From: CAG-873 sp910578365 | Lineage (GTDB): Bacteria > Bacteroidota > Bacteroidia > Bacteroidales > Muribaculaceae | Assembly (NCBI GenBank): GCA_951635545.1 | Contig: OX620685.1 | Location: 2,976,001 to 3,040,000, forward strand | Length of the DNA: 64,000 nt | Direction of reading: 5' to 3' | Shown here: piece by piece, positions 1 through 8,376 of the stretch | Numbering within the stretch: position 1 is the first letter of the stretch | Layout: the number at the start of each line of letters is the position of its first letter | Translations under genes and position numbers: made by a program | The notes under the pieces: generated by a model | Seen by the model: only the letters and a program-made list of their open reading frames with translations | Database searches by the model: none | What the model was told of the DNA's origin: nothing

Positions 1-149
1 TTGATTTTATTCGATTTTACGGCGCCTGCAATGTGAATGGCGCCACCGAAAAGCAGCAGCTTCTCGGTGAGAGTGGTCTTGCCGGCATCCGGGTGCGATA
101 TGATGGCGAATGTGCGCCGGCGTTGTATTTCTTCGTTCAGAGTTGCCAT
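1..149 (-). CDS. prfC: Peptide chain release factor 3, N-terminal fragment (cut by window edge)
   Basis: Reading leftward from an ATG at 147-149, the frame gives MATLNEEIQRRRTFAIISH followed by PDAGKTTLTEKLLLFGGAIH. The SHPDAGKTTLTEKLL P-loop is typical of RF3, the translational GTPase that recycles RF1 and RF2 from the ribosome. About 50 codons are visible and the frame stays open to base 1, so the gene continues outside the window. It starts 9 bases after the stop of rfbD on the same strand, so the two probably share a transcript. Elongation-factor paralogues usually read differently around this P-loop, so I favour RF3 over EF-G or LepA. Confidence 0.9.
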   Translation of the reverse strand, partial: MATLNEEIQRRRTFAIISHPDAGKTTLTEKLLLFGGAIHIAGAVKSNKI

Positions 150-158
150 TGTTTTAAG

Positions 159-1022
159 TTATTCTGCTCCGGCGATTGTGCGCTGCACGCAACGTCGCAG
201 GGCGTTCTGCCAGTGAGGAATCGTAATGCCGTATGTGGTTTTGATGCGCGATTTGTCGAGCACGCTGAATGGCGGGCGCGACACAGCCGACGGAAAGTCG
301 GCCGATGTTATCGGAGTGACCTTGCAGCCTAAGCCGGCATACTCCATTATGGCCACCGCGAAATCGTACCACGAGCACGCTCCCTCGTTGGCAAAATGAT
401 ATATGCCCGGCATCCAGCGCGAAGTCAGCACCATGGTGGCGATGGCATCGGCAAGGTCGCGGGCATAGGTGGGTGTGCCAATCTGGTCGAACACCACTTT
501 GATTTCAGGACGTTCGCTGCCAAGGCGCAGCATAGTTTTGAGGAAGTTGCGGCCATGGGGCGAGTAAAGCCAGCCGGTGCGCACGATTATGCTTTCGGGC
601 GACAGGCCCAGCAGGGCTGTTTCGCCACGGCGCTTGGTGTTGCCGTATTCCGACATCGGATTTACCTTGTCGCCTTCGGTGTAGGGGCGGCACGAACAGC
701 CGTCGAACACATAGTCAGTGCTTATGTGCAGCACTTTTATGCCGAGTTCGTCGGCATGGCGTGCTATGTTGCGTATGCCGTCGACGTTAATCGAGTAGCA
801 CAAGTGCTTGTCTTCCTCGGCGCCTTCCACATCGGTATATGCGGCGCAATTGATTACATGGGTGAAATCGCCGCAACGCAGAAAGTTTTCAACTGCGGCG
901 GCATTGGTGATGTCGAGTTCGTCGGCATCGGTATATACGGTGCAACCGGGCAGGCGTTCCTCAAGAACATCGTGTAGTTCGCGCCCGAGTTGACCCCGGC
1001 TTCCTGTTACCAGTATCTTCAT
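159..1022 (-). CDS. rfbD: dTDP-4-dehydrorhamnose reductase
   Basis: This 287-residue protein starts MKILVTGSRGQLGREL, an NAD(P)-binding Rossmann GxxGxxG motif. It carries STDYVFDG and the catalytic YGNTK (YxxxK) motif near residue 130, and ends in the substrate-binding half typical of RmlD. The family reduces dTDP-4-keto-L-rhamnose to dTDP-L-rhamnose, the donor for surface polysaccharide rhamnose. Length is normal. No other rml genes lie nearby, so this copy is separated from any rmlABC cluster. A TAAATTTG box at 1049-1056 sits 26 bases upstream of the start and supports it. prfC follows 9 bases downstream. Confidence 0.93.
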   Translation of the reverse strand: MKILVTGSRGQLGRELHDVLEERLPGCTVYTDADELDITNAAAVENFLRCGDFTHVINCAAYTDVEGAEEDKHLCYSINVDGIRNIARHADELGIKVLHISTDYVFDGCSCRPYTEGDKVNPMSEYGNTKRRGETALLGLSPESIIVRTGWLYSPHGRNFLKTMLRLGSERPEIKVVFDQIGTPTYARDLADAIATMVLTSRWMPGIYHFANEGACSWYDFAVAIMEYAGLGCKVTPITSADFPSAVSRPPFSVLDKSRIKTTYGITIPHWQNALRRCVQRTIAGAE

Positions 1023-1048
1023 AAATCAGTAAACTGCATTTTAGACTG

Positions 1049-1056
1049 CAAATTTA
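1049..1056 (-). promoter_or_regulatory. Probable promoter -7 box of rfbD-prfC
   Basis: On the minus strand the bases read TAAATTTG, matching the Bacteroidota -7 consensus TAnnTTTG, 26 bases upstream of the rfbD start codon. No convincing -33 TTTG is visible at ideal spacing. Confidence 0.6.
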
Positions 1057-1111
1057 CGAAATTTAAACGAAATAGTCATCATCTGTGTTATAACTTCGTA
1101 AACAAAAATCA

Positions 1112-1137
1112 CCTGAAGCCTCCGCGGAGGCTTCAGG
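1112..1137. promoter_or_regulatory. 26-bp perfect palindrome between divergent genes
   Basis: Bases 1112-1124 (CCTGAAGCCTCCG) are repeated exactly as the reverse complement in 1125-1137, with no spacer. The palindrome lies between rfbD (minus) and the Rossmann-like gene at 1162 (plus), 25 bases before the latter's start codon. It could be an operator for a dimeric regulator or a leader hairpin. A terminator is less likely because no T-run follows on the plus strand. Confidence 0.55.
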
Positions 1138-1161
1138 ATAACTATAAAATTCTCATTACTT

Positions 1162-1638
1162 ATGAAAGAAGTAGCTCTTGTAGGCACTGCCTGCCGTGTG
1201 TTTTCTGATGTACTCACTTTGTTGCTCGAACGTGATATTGCGGTGGTTGCCTTTGTCGACAACCCCGAGAAGGTTATGCTCAATGATGAGCAACTTACAG
1301 TGAGCCACCTTTATCCGGCCGATGAAAAGGCTGTAGAGGAGGCTTTACAGGGTTTTCACGATGTCGTTCTGGTGTACGACGACAATCTGATGAATGTCGA
1401 CCACAATACTCTTACTCTTAAGTCGTTTGTACCCACTCTCACCGGAGCCCGCAAGTCTGGAGTCAACCGTGTGATTGTGGTTGCGGGAGCTGATTCGGAG
1501 GCATTCTTCGTAACCGAGCTAAAGCGTATCGATGATGTTGACTGGGTGTTTATCAGCACTGAAGGTGACTATGCCACCCGCACGGCCAATGAGGTCATAG
1601 AGCCTTCGTTTCACCGCGATGTGTACACTGAAGATTGA
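1162..1638 (+). CDS. Small Rossmann-like (NAD(P)-binding type) protein of unknown function
   Basis: The 158-residue protein opens MKEVALVGTACRVFSDVLTL with beta-alpha-beta spacing like the N-terminus of short NAD(P)H-binding or epimerase-like proteins. The usual GxxGxxG is degenerate (GTACRVFSD). A second strand, VNRVIVVAGADSEAFFVTEL, and DVDWVFIST resemble later strands of that fold. It is about half the length of a complete epimerase and shows no YxxxK catalytic pair, so no activity is assigned. A 26-bp palindrome lies just upstream. Its last 44 bases overlap, tail to tail, the 3' end of the MurU-like gene on the other strand. Confidence 0.65.
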   Translation: MKEVALVGTACRVFSDVLTLLLERDIAVVAFVDNPEKVMLNDEQLTVSHLYPADEKAVEEALQGFHDVVLVYDDNLMNVDHNTLTLKSFVPTLTGARKSGVNRVIVVAGADSEAFFVTELKRIDDVDWVFISTEGDYATRTANEVIEPSFHRDVYTED

Positions 1639-2404
1639 GCCGGCTATTGGCCTGTTCGAGGTTTTCGGCCTTGCCTATGTCAATCCAGTTGTATGGGGCT
1701 GAGGGCTCGAAGGCCATGAAAGTATTATTGTGGCAGTTGTCGATATAGAAATCGATTATTGAGAACTTGCACACACCGTCAAGTGTATCCCTGCGGGCTT
1801 CTTTGCTTTGCAGGGATTCGTTGTATCTGGCCAGAAGGTTGAATATTTCAGGCGACACAATATGAACGCCACCGAATGCCCGCAGGCTGCAACTGTCAAG
1901 ATCGGCTCCGTCGGGACGTACTTGTCCGGTGGCCAGATTGCGCCATCCGCGCATGAGTCCGGCGCTGTCGAATGCCAGATATCGCTGTGTATGGCGTTCT
2001 TTCACCAGCAGTGTGGCTATGGCTCCGGAGGCGCAGGCCTGACTCTGCATCGCCCCGAGGTCGAAATCGGTGAGTATGTCGGCATTGTGTATCAGCACGT
2101 GCTCACTGTCGCCAAGCAGACGTCCTGCGTACAGCAGGCCGCCGCCGGTGTCGAGCAGCATGTCGGATTCGTCGCTCAGTATTATGTCGGTCCCGAAGTT
2201 GTCCTGCTGTCTGAGGTAGTCGGCAATCTGGTCGGCGAAGTGGTGTACGTTTACCACAAACTCGCGTATGCCGTATCCTTTCAGTTTTTCGATTACCCTG
2301 CCGAGCATGGGTTTACCGCCTACAGGGGCGAGAGCCTTGGGATGGAAGTCGGTCCAGGGTTTGAGGCGTGTGCCCAGACCGGCGGCGAATAACAGGGCCT
2401 TCAT
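1595..2404 (-). CDS. Sugar-1-phosphate nucleotidyltransferase, MurU-like
   Basis: The 269-residue protein has the nucleotidyltransferase signature MKALLFAAGLGTRLKPWT, PKALAPVGGKPML near residue 23, LLDTGGGLL, the metal-binding HNADILTD and a terminal WIDIGKAENL. This is the GT-A fold of MurU (MurNAc-1-phosphate uridylyltransferase) and related enzymes. Its start codon overlaps the stop of the upstream kinase gene (ATGA, 2402-2406), so the pair is translationally coupled. In Pseudomonas, AmgK phosphorylates MurNAc or GlcNAc and MurU activates the 1-phosphate, and the same pairing here argues for cell-wall sugar recycling. A hexose-1-P transferase remains possible. The 3' end overlaps the convergent gene by 44 bases. 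Confidence 0.8.
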   Translation of the reverse strand: MKALLFAAGLGTRLKPWTDFHPKALAPVGGKPMLGRVIEKLKGYGIREFVVNVHHFADQIADYLRQQDNFGTDIILSDESDMLLDTGGGLLYAGRLLGDSEHVLIHNADILTDFDLGAMQSQACASGAIATLLVKERHTQRYLAFDSAGLMRGWRNLATGQVRPDGADLDSCSLRAFGGVHIVSPEIFNLLARYNESLQSKEARRDTLDGVCKFSIIDFYIDNCHNNTFMAFEPSAPYNWIDIGKAENLEQANSRLNLQCTHRGETKAL

Positions 2405-3834
2405 CAGCGTGCGCTGAAATTCTGTTCGATATCTTGTTCGCGGTGTACCAGCTCCACCTTTACGTTATGGAGGCGGTTGATGTGCTCGGCCATTTTCTGT
2501 GCGCAGTATACCGAGCGGTGCTGGCCGCCGGTGCAGCCGAACGAGACCATCAGGTTTGTGAATCCGCGCTCTTTGTATCGGGTTACCGAGGCATCTACAA
2601 GGGCATAGCAGTGGTCGAGGAAGGTAAGAACCTCGCCGTCGTCCTCAAGAAATTCTATTACCGGTCGGTCAAGGCCTGTGAAAGGCTTGTATCGCTCGTA
2701 TTTGCTGGGGTTGTTCACAGCGCGGCAGTCGAACACATATCCGCCACCGTTGCCCGATGCGTCGTTGGGTATGCCTTTTTTATAGGCAAAGCTCATGACC
2801 TTTACGGAAAGGGCACGCTTTTGGAGTTCGTCGGTAAACTGTTTCATGTTTACCAGACGCATCAGTACCTCCGACAGGTACGGGTATTCGTTGTATGGCC
2901 GATCGAACAATGAGCGCAGGTTGGCTATGGCGAAAGGCACACTTTGCATAAAGTGCGGCTTCTTTTCGAAGTAGCCGCGGAAGCCATAGGCGCCAAGCAC
3001 CTGCATGGTGCGGAAAAGCACAAAGTGACGCAGTGTGCCGTAGAACTGCTCTTCGTCGACATCGATATACTTGGCCAGCGACCGGCGATACACTTCTATG
3101 AGGTCGAGGCGCAGGCTGTTGGGCAGGTTTGCCTTGGCCTGCCAGAGGAATGCAGCGACATCGTAGTAGAACGGCCCCTTGCGGCCTCCCTGGAAGTCAA
3201 TCATCCACGGATGTCCGCCGTATATCATTACGTTGCGCGACTGGAAGTCGCGGTACATGAATGTGTCGGAGCATGATTTCAGCAGCACCTGGCACATGGC
3301 CTGGAAATCATCTTCGAGGCGCGATTCGTCGAACTCCAGACCGGTAGCTTTCAGAAAGCAGTATTTGAAATAGTTGAGGTCCCAGAGTATTGAACGGCTG
3401 TCGAATTCCACCGCCGGATAGCATTTGCCGAAATCAAGACCACGGGCACCGGCGAACTGAAAGTCGGGCAGCAGACTTATGGTCTGGGCCAGCAGGTCGC
3501 GCTCCTCTACCGAAAACGAACGTGTCTTACGCCCTTTTTCAATGGCGTTGAACAGCAGTGTATCGCCGAGGTCCTGCTGCAGGTAAGCCATACGGTCGGG
3601 GCTCACAGCCACCACCTCCGGAACCGGCAGCCCCTGTTCACGGAAGTGATTGTCGAGGTACAGGAAGGCTTCGTTTTCTTCCTTGCATGTACCGAGCACG
3701 CCTATGAGCGTTTCGCCCGGTTTGCCGAGGCGGAAATATCGGCGATTCGAGCCGGAGCTGGGAAGTTCGGTTATCTCGGCCGGCTCGGTTCCGGCATAGT
3801 GCGTGTATAGGTCTTTCAGTGAGCTGGTGTCCAT
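2404..3834 (-). CDS. AmgK-like sugar kinase fused to a RapZ C-terminal domain
   Basis: The protein has 476 residues. Residues 1-335 form an APH-fold kinase with catalytic loop YRDFQSRN (Asp196, Asn201) and metal-binding IDF (Asp213), like AmgK anomeric MurNAc/GlcNAc kinase. After a short linker, residues 343-476 match the C-terminal domain of RapZ: KKGIPNDA (352-359), TGLDRPV (386-392), the hallmark GCTGGQHRSV (433-442) and a terminal VHRE. In E. coli that domain senses glucosamine-6-phosphate and binds RNA; the N-terminal P-loop domain of RapZ is absent here. The next gene is a MurU-like transferase with a 4-bp overlap. Domain identities are clear from motifs; the linked sensing role is inference. 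Confidence 0.85.
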   Translation of the reverse strand: MDTSSLKDLYTHYAGTEPAEITELPSSGSNRRYFRLGKPGETLIGVLGTCKEENEAFLYLDNHFREQGLPVPEVVAVSPDRMAYLQQDLGDTLLFNAIEKGRKTRSFSVEERDLLAQTISLLPDFQFAGARGLDFGKCYPAVEFDSRSILWDLNYFKYCFLKATGLEFDESRLEDDFQAMCQVLLKSCSDTFMYRDFQSRNVMIYGGHPWMIDFQGGRKGPFYYDVAAFLWQAKANLPNSLRLDLIEVYRRSLAKYIDVDEEQFYGTLRHFVLFRTMQVLGAYGFRGYFEKKPHFMQSVPFAIANLRSLFDRPYNEYPYLSEVLMRLVNMKQFTDELQKRALSVKVMSFAYKKGIPNDASGNGGGYVFDCRAVNNPSKYERYKPFTGLDRPVIEFLEDDGEVLTFLDHCYALVDASVTRYKERGFTNLMVSFGCTGGQHRSVYCAQKMAEHINRLHNVKVELVHREQDIEQNFSAR

Positions 3835-3900
3835 TTCGGGGGTGGGAGTAGGGGGTGATGTAGGGTGGAATTATGAATGTGATGTGAATGTGGCGGAGTA

Positions 3901-6078
3901 TCAGTTGCCGTGTTCCGACAGGAACTTGATGCGCAGCAGACGTACTTCTTCTTCTTTGTAGTCGGGACACAGCTGTCGGTATGCCTCGTCGAGGTCGTCG
4001 GTATCGCACTCGCGGAAGTATTCGAACACTTCGTCCTGGTCTTCTTCGTCGATGTACTCGTCGAGGAAGTACGAAATGTTGATTTTGGTACCTGAGTTGA
4101 CAATGGCTTCGATTTCTTCCAGCAGCTGGTCGAAGTCGAGATTGTTCGACACGGCTATTTCGCTCAGGTCGATTTTTCGGTCTATTGCCTGTATAATCTG
4201 AATTTTGAGTTTCGATTTATTGGCCACCGAGCGCACGCGCAAGTCCTCAGGACGCTCGATTTCGTTTTCCGACACGTACTGCTTTATGATTCGCACAAAG
4301 TCGGCGCCATAGCGCTGGGCTTTGCCTGCGCCTACACCGGGTACATTCTGCATTTCGTCCAGAGTAATCGGGTAGGTTGTAGCCATGGCCTCGAGCGACG
4401 GGTCCTGAAAAATTACGTAAGGGGGCAGCTGAAGGTCGTGGGCTATTTTTTTGCGCAGAGCCGACAGAATGGCAAAAAGTTCCGGGTCGGCGGCGAAAGC
4501 CGAGCCACCTTTGAGCTCTACTTCCTCATCCTCGTTGAACTCGTTGTCTTCTACGATTTTAAAAGACTTCGGACGGTCCATGAAGTCATGTCCGGCTTTA
4601 GTCAGGCGCACGACTCCGTAGTTATCTATGTCGCGTTCCATGTAGCCGGCCAGCTCGCCCTGGCGCAGTACAGTGCCCAGATAGCGGGGGTCGGTGCCTT
4701 CGGCGCAACCGAAAACTTCAAGGTCATCGAGGTGGTACGATTTAATGTCGGCGGTTGCACGGCCGATCATCACGTCCACAATCTGTTCGGCTTTAAATTT
4801 CTCTTTAACAGCCGCTACTGTTTCAAGTACGGCAAGTAAATCCTCTTTTGCTTCCACTTTCTTTTTCGTATTATGGCAGTTGTCGCAATTGTCGCATTTT
4901 TCTGCAGGGTAATCTTCTCCGAAATAATGCAGGAGTGCTTTGCGGCGGCATACCGACGACTCGGCATAGGCGGCTGTTTCAATCAGTAGCTGGCGTCCGA
5001 TTTCCTGTTCGGCGGCAGGCTTTCCCTGCATGAACTTCTCGAGTTTCTGCAGGTCTTTATGAGCATAGAATGTGATACAGTGGCCTTCGCCTCCGTCGCG
5101 TCCGTCGCGTCCGGTTTCCTGATAGTAACCTTCGAGCGACTTAGGCATGTCGTGGTGAATTACAAAGCGCACATCGGGTTTGTCAATGCCCATGCCAAAG
5201 GCTATGGTGGCTACAATCACGTCCACTTTCTCCATCAGGAATGCGTCCTGATTGTCGGAGCGGGTGGCTGCGTCCATGCCGGCATGGTATGGCAGCGCGC
5301 TGATGTTGTTGACTCTGAGCAGCTCGGCCAGTTCTTCCACGCGCTTGCGGCTGAGGCAGTAGATTATGCCCGATTTGCCGGGGTTCTGCTTTATGAAGCG
5401 TATGATGTCGTGGTCGGTGTTCTTGGTCTTGGGCCTTACCTCATAGAACAGGTTAGAGCGGTTGAACGACGATTTGAACACAGCGGCATCGCTCATACCC
5501 AGGTTTTTCTGTATGTCGTGCTGCACCTTTGGGGTGGCAGTGGCGGTAAGCGCTATTACCGGGCGGCTGCCTATTTCATTGATTATAGGGCGTATGCGGC
5601 GATACTCGGGCCTGAAATCATGCCCCCATTCCGATATGCAGTGCGCCTCGTCGATGGCGTAGAACGATATTGTCACTGTTTTCAGAAACTCTATGTTCTC
5701 TTCTTTGGTCAGCGACTCCGGAGCCACGTACAGCAACTTGGTGAGGCCGTTGCTTATGTCGGCTTTCACCTGGTCGATGGCCGCACGTGTAAGCGATGAG
5801 TTCAGAAAGTGTGCCACGCTGTCGTTGGCGCTGAAGTGCCGCATGGCATCAACCTGATTCTTCATCAGTGCAATCAGCGGCGACACAACTATAGCCGTGC
5901 CCTCGCAGATTAGTGCAGGCAACTGGTAGCAAAGCGACTTGCCACCGCCGGTGGGCATAAGCACAAAGGTATCGCGACCGCTGAGCAGCGACTCGATAAT
6001 GGCCTGTTGATTGCCTTTGAATGTGTCGAAACCGAAATGTTCTTTGAGCGCTTCGGTCAGTGTTGTGTTGCCTGTCAT
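3901..6078 (-). CDS. recQ: ATP-dependent DNA helicase RecQ
   Basis: This 725-residue protein has the RecQ N-terminus HFGFDTFKGNQQAIIESLL and Walker A PTGGGKSLCYQLPA. DEAHCISEWGHDFRPEY and the motif VI region ETGRDGRDG follow. A four-cysteine zinc site around residue 385-410 (CRRKALLHYF, CDNCDNC) leads to a winged-helix RQC region and an HRDC-like domain near residues 535-610. An acidic tail follows (YFLDEYIDEEDQDEVFEYFR). It unwinds DNA in recombination and fork repair. Length exceeds E. coli RecQ (about 610) because of the C-terminal tail. It lies 73 bases after clpX and 66 bases before the kinase-RapZ gene, all on one strand. Confidence 0.95.
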   Translation of the reverse strand: MTGNTTLTEALKEHFGFDTFKGNQQAIIESLLSGRDTFVLMPTGGGKSLCYQLPALICEGTAIVVSPLIALMKNQVDAMRHFSANDSVAHFLNSSLTRAAIDQVKADISNGLTKLLYVAPESLTKEENIEFLKTVTISFYAIDEAHCISEWGHDFRPEYRRIRPIINEIGSRPVIALTATATPKVQHDIQKNLGMSDAAVFKSSFNRSNLFYEVRPKTKNTDHDIIRFIKQNPGKSGIIYCLSRKRVEELAELLRVNNISALPYHAGMDAATRSDNQDAFLMEKVDVIVATIAFGMGIDKPDVRFVIHHDMPKSLEGYYQETGRDGRDGGEGHCITFYAHKDLQKLEKFMQGKPAAEQEIGRQLLIETAAYAESSVCRRKALLHYFGEDYPAEKCDNCDNCHNTKKKVEAKEDLLAVLETVAAVKEKFKAEQIVDVMIGRATADIKSYHLDDLEVFGCAEGTDPRYLGTVLRQGELAGYMERDIDNYGVVRLTKAGHDFMDRPKSFKIVEDNEFNEDEEVELKGGSAFAADPELFAILSALRKKIAHDLQLPPYVIFQDPSLEAMATTYPITLDEMQNVPGVGAGKAQRYGADFVRIIKQYVSENEIERPEDLRVRSVANKSKLKIQIIQAIDRKIDLSEIAVSNNLDFDQLLEEIEAIVNSGTKINISYFLDEYIDEEDQDEVFEYFRECDTDDLDEAYRQLCPDYKEEEVRLLRIKFLSEHGN

Positions 6079-6151
6079 GGAATTGACTCCGTTAATTGAT
6101 TGATATTCGGTATACGATTACGAAGATGTTGCGTTTGTTTGACTGATAAAA

Positions 6152-7384
6152 TTAATGATGAATTTTGGTAGATTTGGCCAGCTGGTCGGCGACGAGCTGG
6201 CTGGTAACTGTGAACTGCTTGGTGTCGGTGCCGGGTATCTCATACATGGAGTCAATCATTACAGATTCCACTATTGAGCGCAGACCGCGGGCGCCGAGCT
6301 TGTATTTTACAGCAGTGTCGACAATCAGATCAAGGGCGTCTTCGTTGAATTTCAGCTTCACTCCGTCCATCTTGAACAGTTTTTCGTACTGTCTGGTGAT
6401 GGCGTTCTTGGGCTCGGTGAGTACTCGGCGCAGGGCTTCGCGGTTCAGTGGCTCAAGATGGGTGAGAATGGGCAGTCGGCCTATGATTTCGGGTATAAGG
6501 CCGAATGATTTCAGGTCCTGGGGCTCTACGTACTGCAGATAATCGTCTTTTTTCACTCGGCGTTGCGAGCTGGTGGCGTAGCCTACAGCATGCGAGTTCA
6601 GGCGGTGTGCTATCTTCTGTTCTATGCCGTCGAAGGCACCACCGCAGATAAACAGTATGTTTTTTGTATCGACCGGAATCATGCGCTGCTCGGGGTGCTT
6701 GCGGCCCCCCTGCGGCGGCACATTCACCACTGAGCCTTCGAGCAGCTTCAGCAGGCCCTGCTGTACGCCTTCGCCGCTTACGTCGCGAGTAATCGAGGGG
6801 TTGTCGCCTTTGCGCGCAATTTTGTCGATTTCGTCGATGAACACTATGCCTCGCTCGGCCTTGGTCACATCGTAGTCGGCGGCCTGTAGCAGGCGTGTGA
6901 GCAGGCTTTCGATGTCTTCGCCCACATAGCCTGCTTGGGTCAGCACGGTGGCGTCTACTATGGTGAAGGGCACATCAAGCAGGCGGGCAATGGTTTTGGC
7001 TATCAGGGTTTTGCCTGTGCCTGTGGGGCCTACCATTATGATGTTGCTCTTTTCGATGTCGGTGTCGTCGTCGGCCTGCATCAGACGTTTGTAGTGGTTG
7101 TACACAGCCACCGACAGGTATCGTTTGGCGCTTTCCTGACCAATTACGTACTGGTCGAGGAACTCCTTGATTTGTACAGGCTTGGGCACTTCCGACAGTT
7201 TCTTGCCCAGGCTCTTTTTGCTGTTGCTTTTCTTTTCCTGCTCCATTTCTTGTATCATGCCGTTGATGACATCGATGCAGGAGTCGCAGATAAATACGCC
7301 GGGAGTGCCTCTGGGTACCAGAAACTGTACTTCGGAGGCGGCGCGGCCACAGAAACTGCAACAGTTGTTCTTCGCTTTAGGCAT
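6152..7384 (-). CDS. clpX: ATP-dependent Clp protease ATP-binding subunit ClpX
   Basis: At 410 residues this is a full-length ClpX. The N-terminal zinc-binding domain has paired cysteines (CSFC, CDSC). Walker A is GPTGTGKTLIAKT and Walker B is IVFIDEIDKIARK. Pore loop GYVGEDIESLL and sensor motifs with GARGLRSIVE follow. ClpX unfolds tagged substrates and feeds them to ClpP. The gene begins 4 bases after the clpP stop, so the two are co-transcribed and made in proportion. Confidence 0.97.
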   Translation of the reverse strand: MPKAKNNCCSFCGRAASEVQFLVPRGTPGVFICDSCIDVINGMIQEMEQEKKSNSKKSLGKKLSEVPKPVQIKEFLDQYVIGQESAKRYLSVAVYNHYKRLMQADDDTDIEKSNIIMVGPTGTGKTLIAKTIARLLDVPFTIVDATVLTQAGYVGEDIESLLTRLLQAADYDVTKAERGIVFIDEIDKIARKGDNPSITRDVSGEGVQQGLLKLLEGSVVNVPPQGGRKHPEQRMIPVDTKNILFICGGAFDGIEQKIAHRLNSHAVGYATSSQRRVKKDDYLQYVEPQDLKSFGLIPEIIGRLPILTHLEPLNREALRRVLTEPKNAITRQYEKLFKMDGVKLKFNEDALDLIVDTAVKYKLGARGLRSIVESVMIDSMYEIPGTDTKQFTVTSQLVADQLAKSTKIHH

Positions 7385-7388
7385 AATA

Positions 7389-8093
7389 TCAGATGTTGCT
7401 GTCAGTTTTAGGGCTTTTCACGAGCACGTTGTCAATCATGCCGTATTCTTTTGCTTCGGCTGCGGTCATCCAGTAGTCGCGGTCGGAATCTTTCTCTACC
7501 TTTTCGAATGGCTGTCCGGAGTGGTTGGCGATGATGGTGTAGAGTTCCGATTTGAGTTTCTTGATTTCGCGGGCGGTGATTTCGATATCCGAAGCCTGGC
7601 CCTGAGCGCCGCCCATGGGTTGGTGAATCATCACGCGCGAGTGAGGCAGTGCATAGCGTTTGCCCTTTTCGCCGGCTACCAGCAGCACTGCGGCCATTGA
7701 GGCGGCCATACCGGTGCAGATGGTGGTTACGTCAGAGCTTACGTACTGCATGGTGTCGTAGATGCCCAAGCCGGCATAAACCGAACCACCGGGCGAGTTG
7801 AGGTATATCGAGATGTCTTTGCCCGGATCGGACGAATCGAGATACAGCAACTGTGCCTGAATTACGTTGGCGGTGTAGTCGTTGACATCGGTGCCGAGGA
7901 ATATGACGCGATCCATCATCAGACGCGAGAATACATCCATCTGCGCTACGTTGAGCTGGCGTTCCTCAATGATGGTGGGGCTTATATAGCTTGCCGATAT
8001 CGCGGCAGAGGCCTTGGAGCTGTACTGGTCCAGGGCCAGGCCGTTCATGCCTAAATGATGAACCGCGAAATTGCGGAAATCGTTGTTGTTCAT
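7389..8093 (-). CDS. clpP: ATP-dependent Clp protease proteolytic subunit ClpP
   Basis: The 234-residue protein carries the ClpP serine peptidase motifs: IYLNSPGGSVYAGLGIYDTM, catalytic Ser in CTGMAASMAAVLLVAGEKGKR, and catalytic His in HSRVMIHQPMGG, with Asp further on. It has an N-terminal extension of about 35 residues before the conserved IIEERQLN start, which may be a propeptide. It forms the barrel that partners ClpX, whose gene follows 4 bases later. A TAATTTTG promoter box lies about 80 bases upstream, so clpP-clpX can be transcribed apart from tig. Confidence 0.97.
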   Translation of the reverse strand: MNNNDFRNFAVHHLGMNGLALDQYSSKASAAISASYISPTIIEERQLNVAQMDVFSRLMMDRVIFLGTDVNDYTANVIQAQLLYLDSSDPGKDISIYLNSPGGSVYAGLGIYDTMQYVSSDVTTICTGMAASMAAVLLVAGEKGKRYALPHSRVMIHQPMGGAQGQASDIEITAREIKKLKSELYTIIANHSGQPFEKVEKDSDRDYWMTAAEAKEYGMIDNVLVKSPKTDSNI

Positions 8094-8173
8094 ATCTATT
8101 GTTTTACCTTGTTTTAGTTATTGGAAAACGGGGGCGCTCCAAAATGCGCCGCCTTCGCTTGCTCTTGATTATT

Positions 8174-8181
8174 CAAAATTA
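8174..8181 (-). promoter_or_regulatory. Probable clpPX promoter -7 box
   Basis: On the minus strand the bases read TAATTTTG (TAnnTTTG consensus), 80 bases before the clpP ATG and downstream of the tig terminator. A TTG lies about 20 bases further upstream as a possible -33 element. Confidence 0.5.
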
Positions 8182-8321
8182 CATAAAAAATTCCGAATAT
8201 ACAACATCTGAAATTTATTTTTGATTTTTTCTATGTAATATTGCTTGTCGCCGGAATAAGTAATGGTGGCAAGGTGCGCCGTGCTGCCGCTTTTGTTTCT
8301 GCCTGTGCGGCCATAGAAAGG

Positions 8322-8356
8322 TGCAGGGGAACCGGCCGACGGCCGGTTCCCCTGCA
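8322..8356 (-). terminator. Probable tig terminator hairpin
   Basis: Bases 8323-8338 pair perfectly with 8340-8355 (16-bp GC-rich stem, core GGGGAACCGGCC), with one more pair at 8322/8356. It stands 20 bases after the tig stop codon. On the minus strand it is followed by only a weak T-run (CACCTTTCT), so termination may be partial and some read-through into clpPX is possible. Confidence 0.7.
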
Positions 8357-8376
8357 GGGTATTTGGTTTGTTTCGA

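Noticed and set aside
3835..3900. GT/GA-rich spacer between recQ and the kinase-RapZ gene, considered as a structured RNA
   Set aside because: Only loose GTG/GGA repetition without a stable hairpin or promoter; probably a plain spacer.
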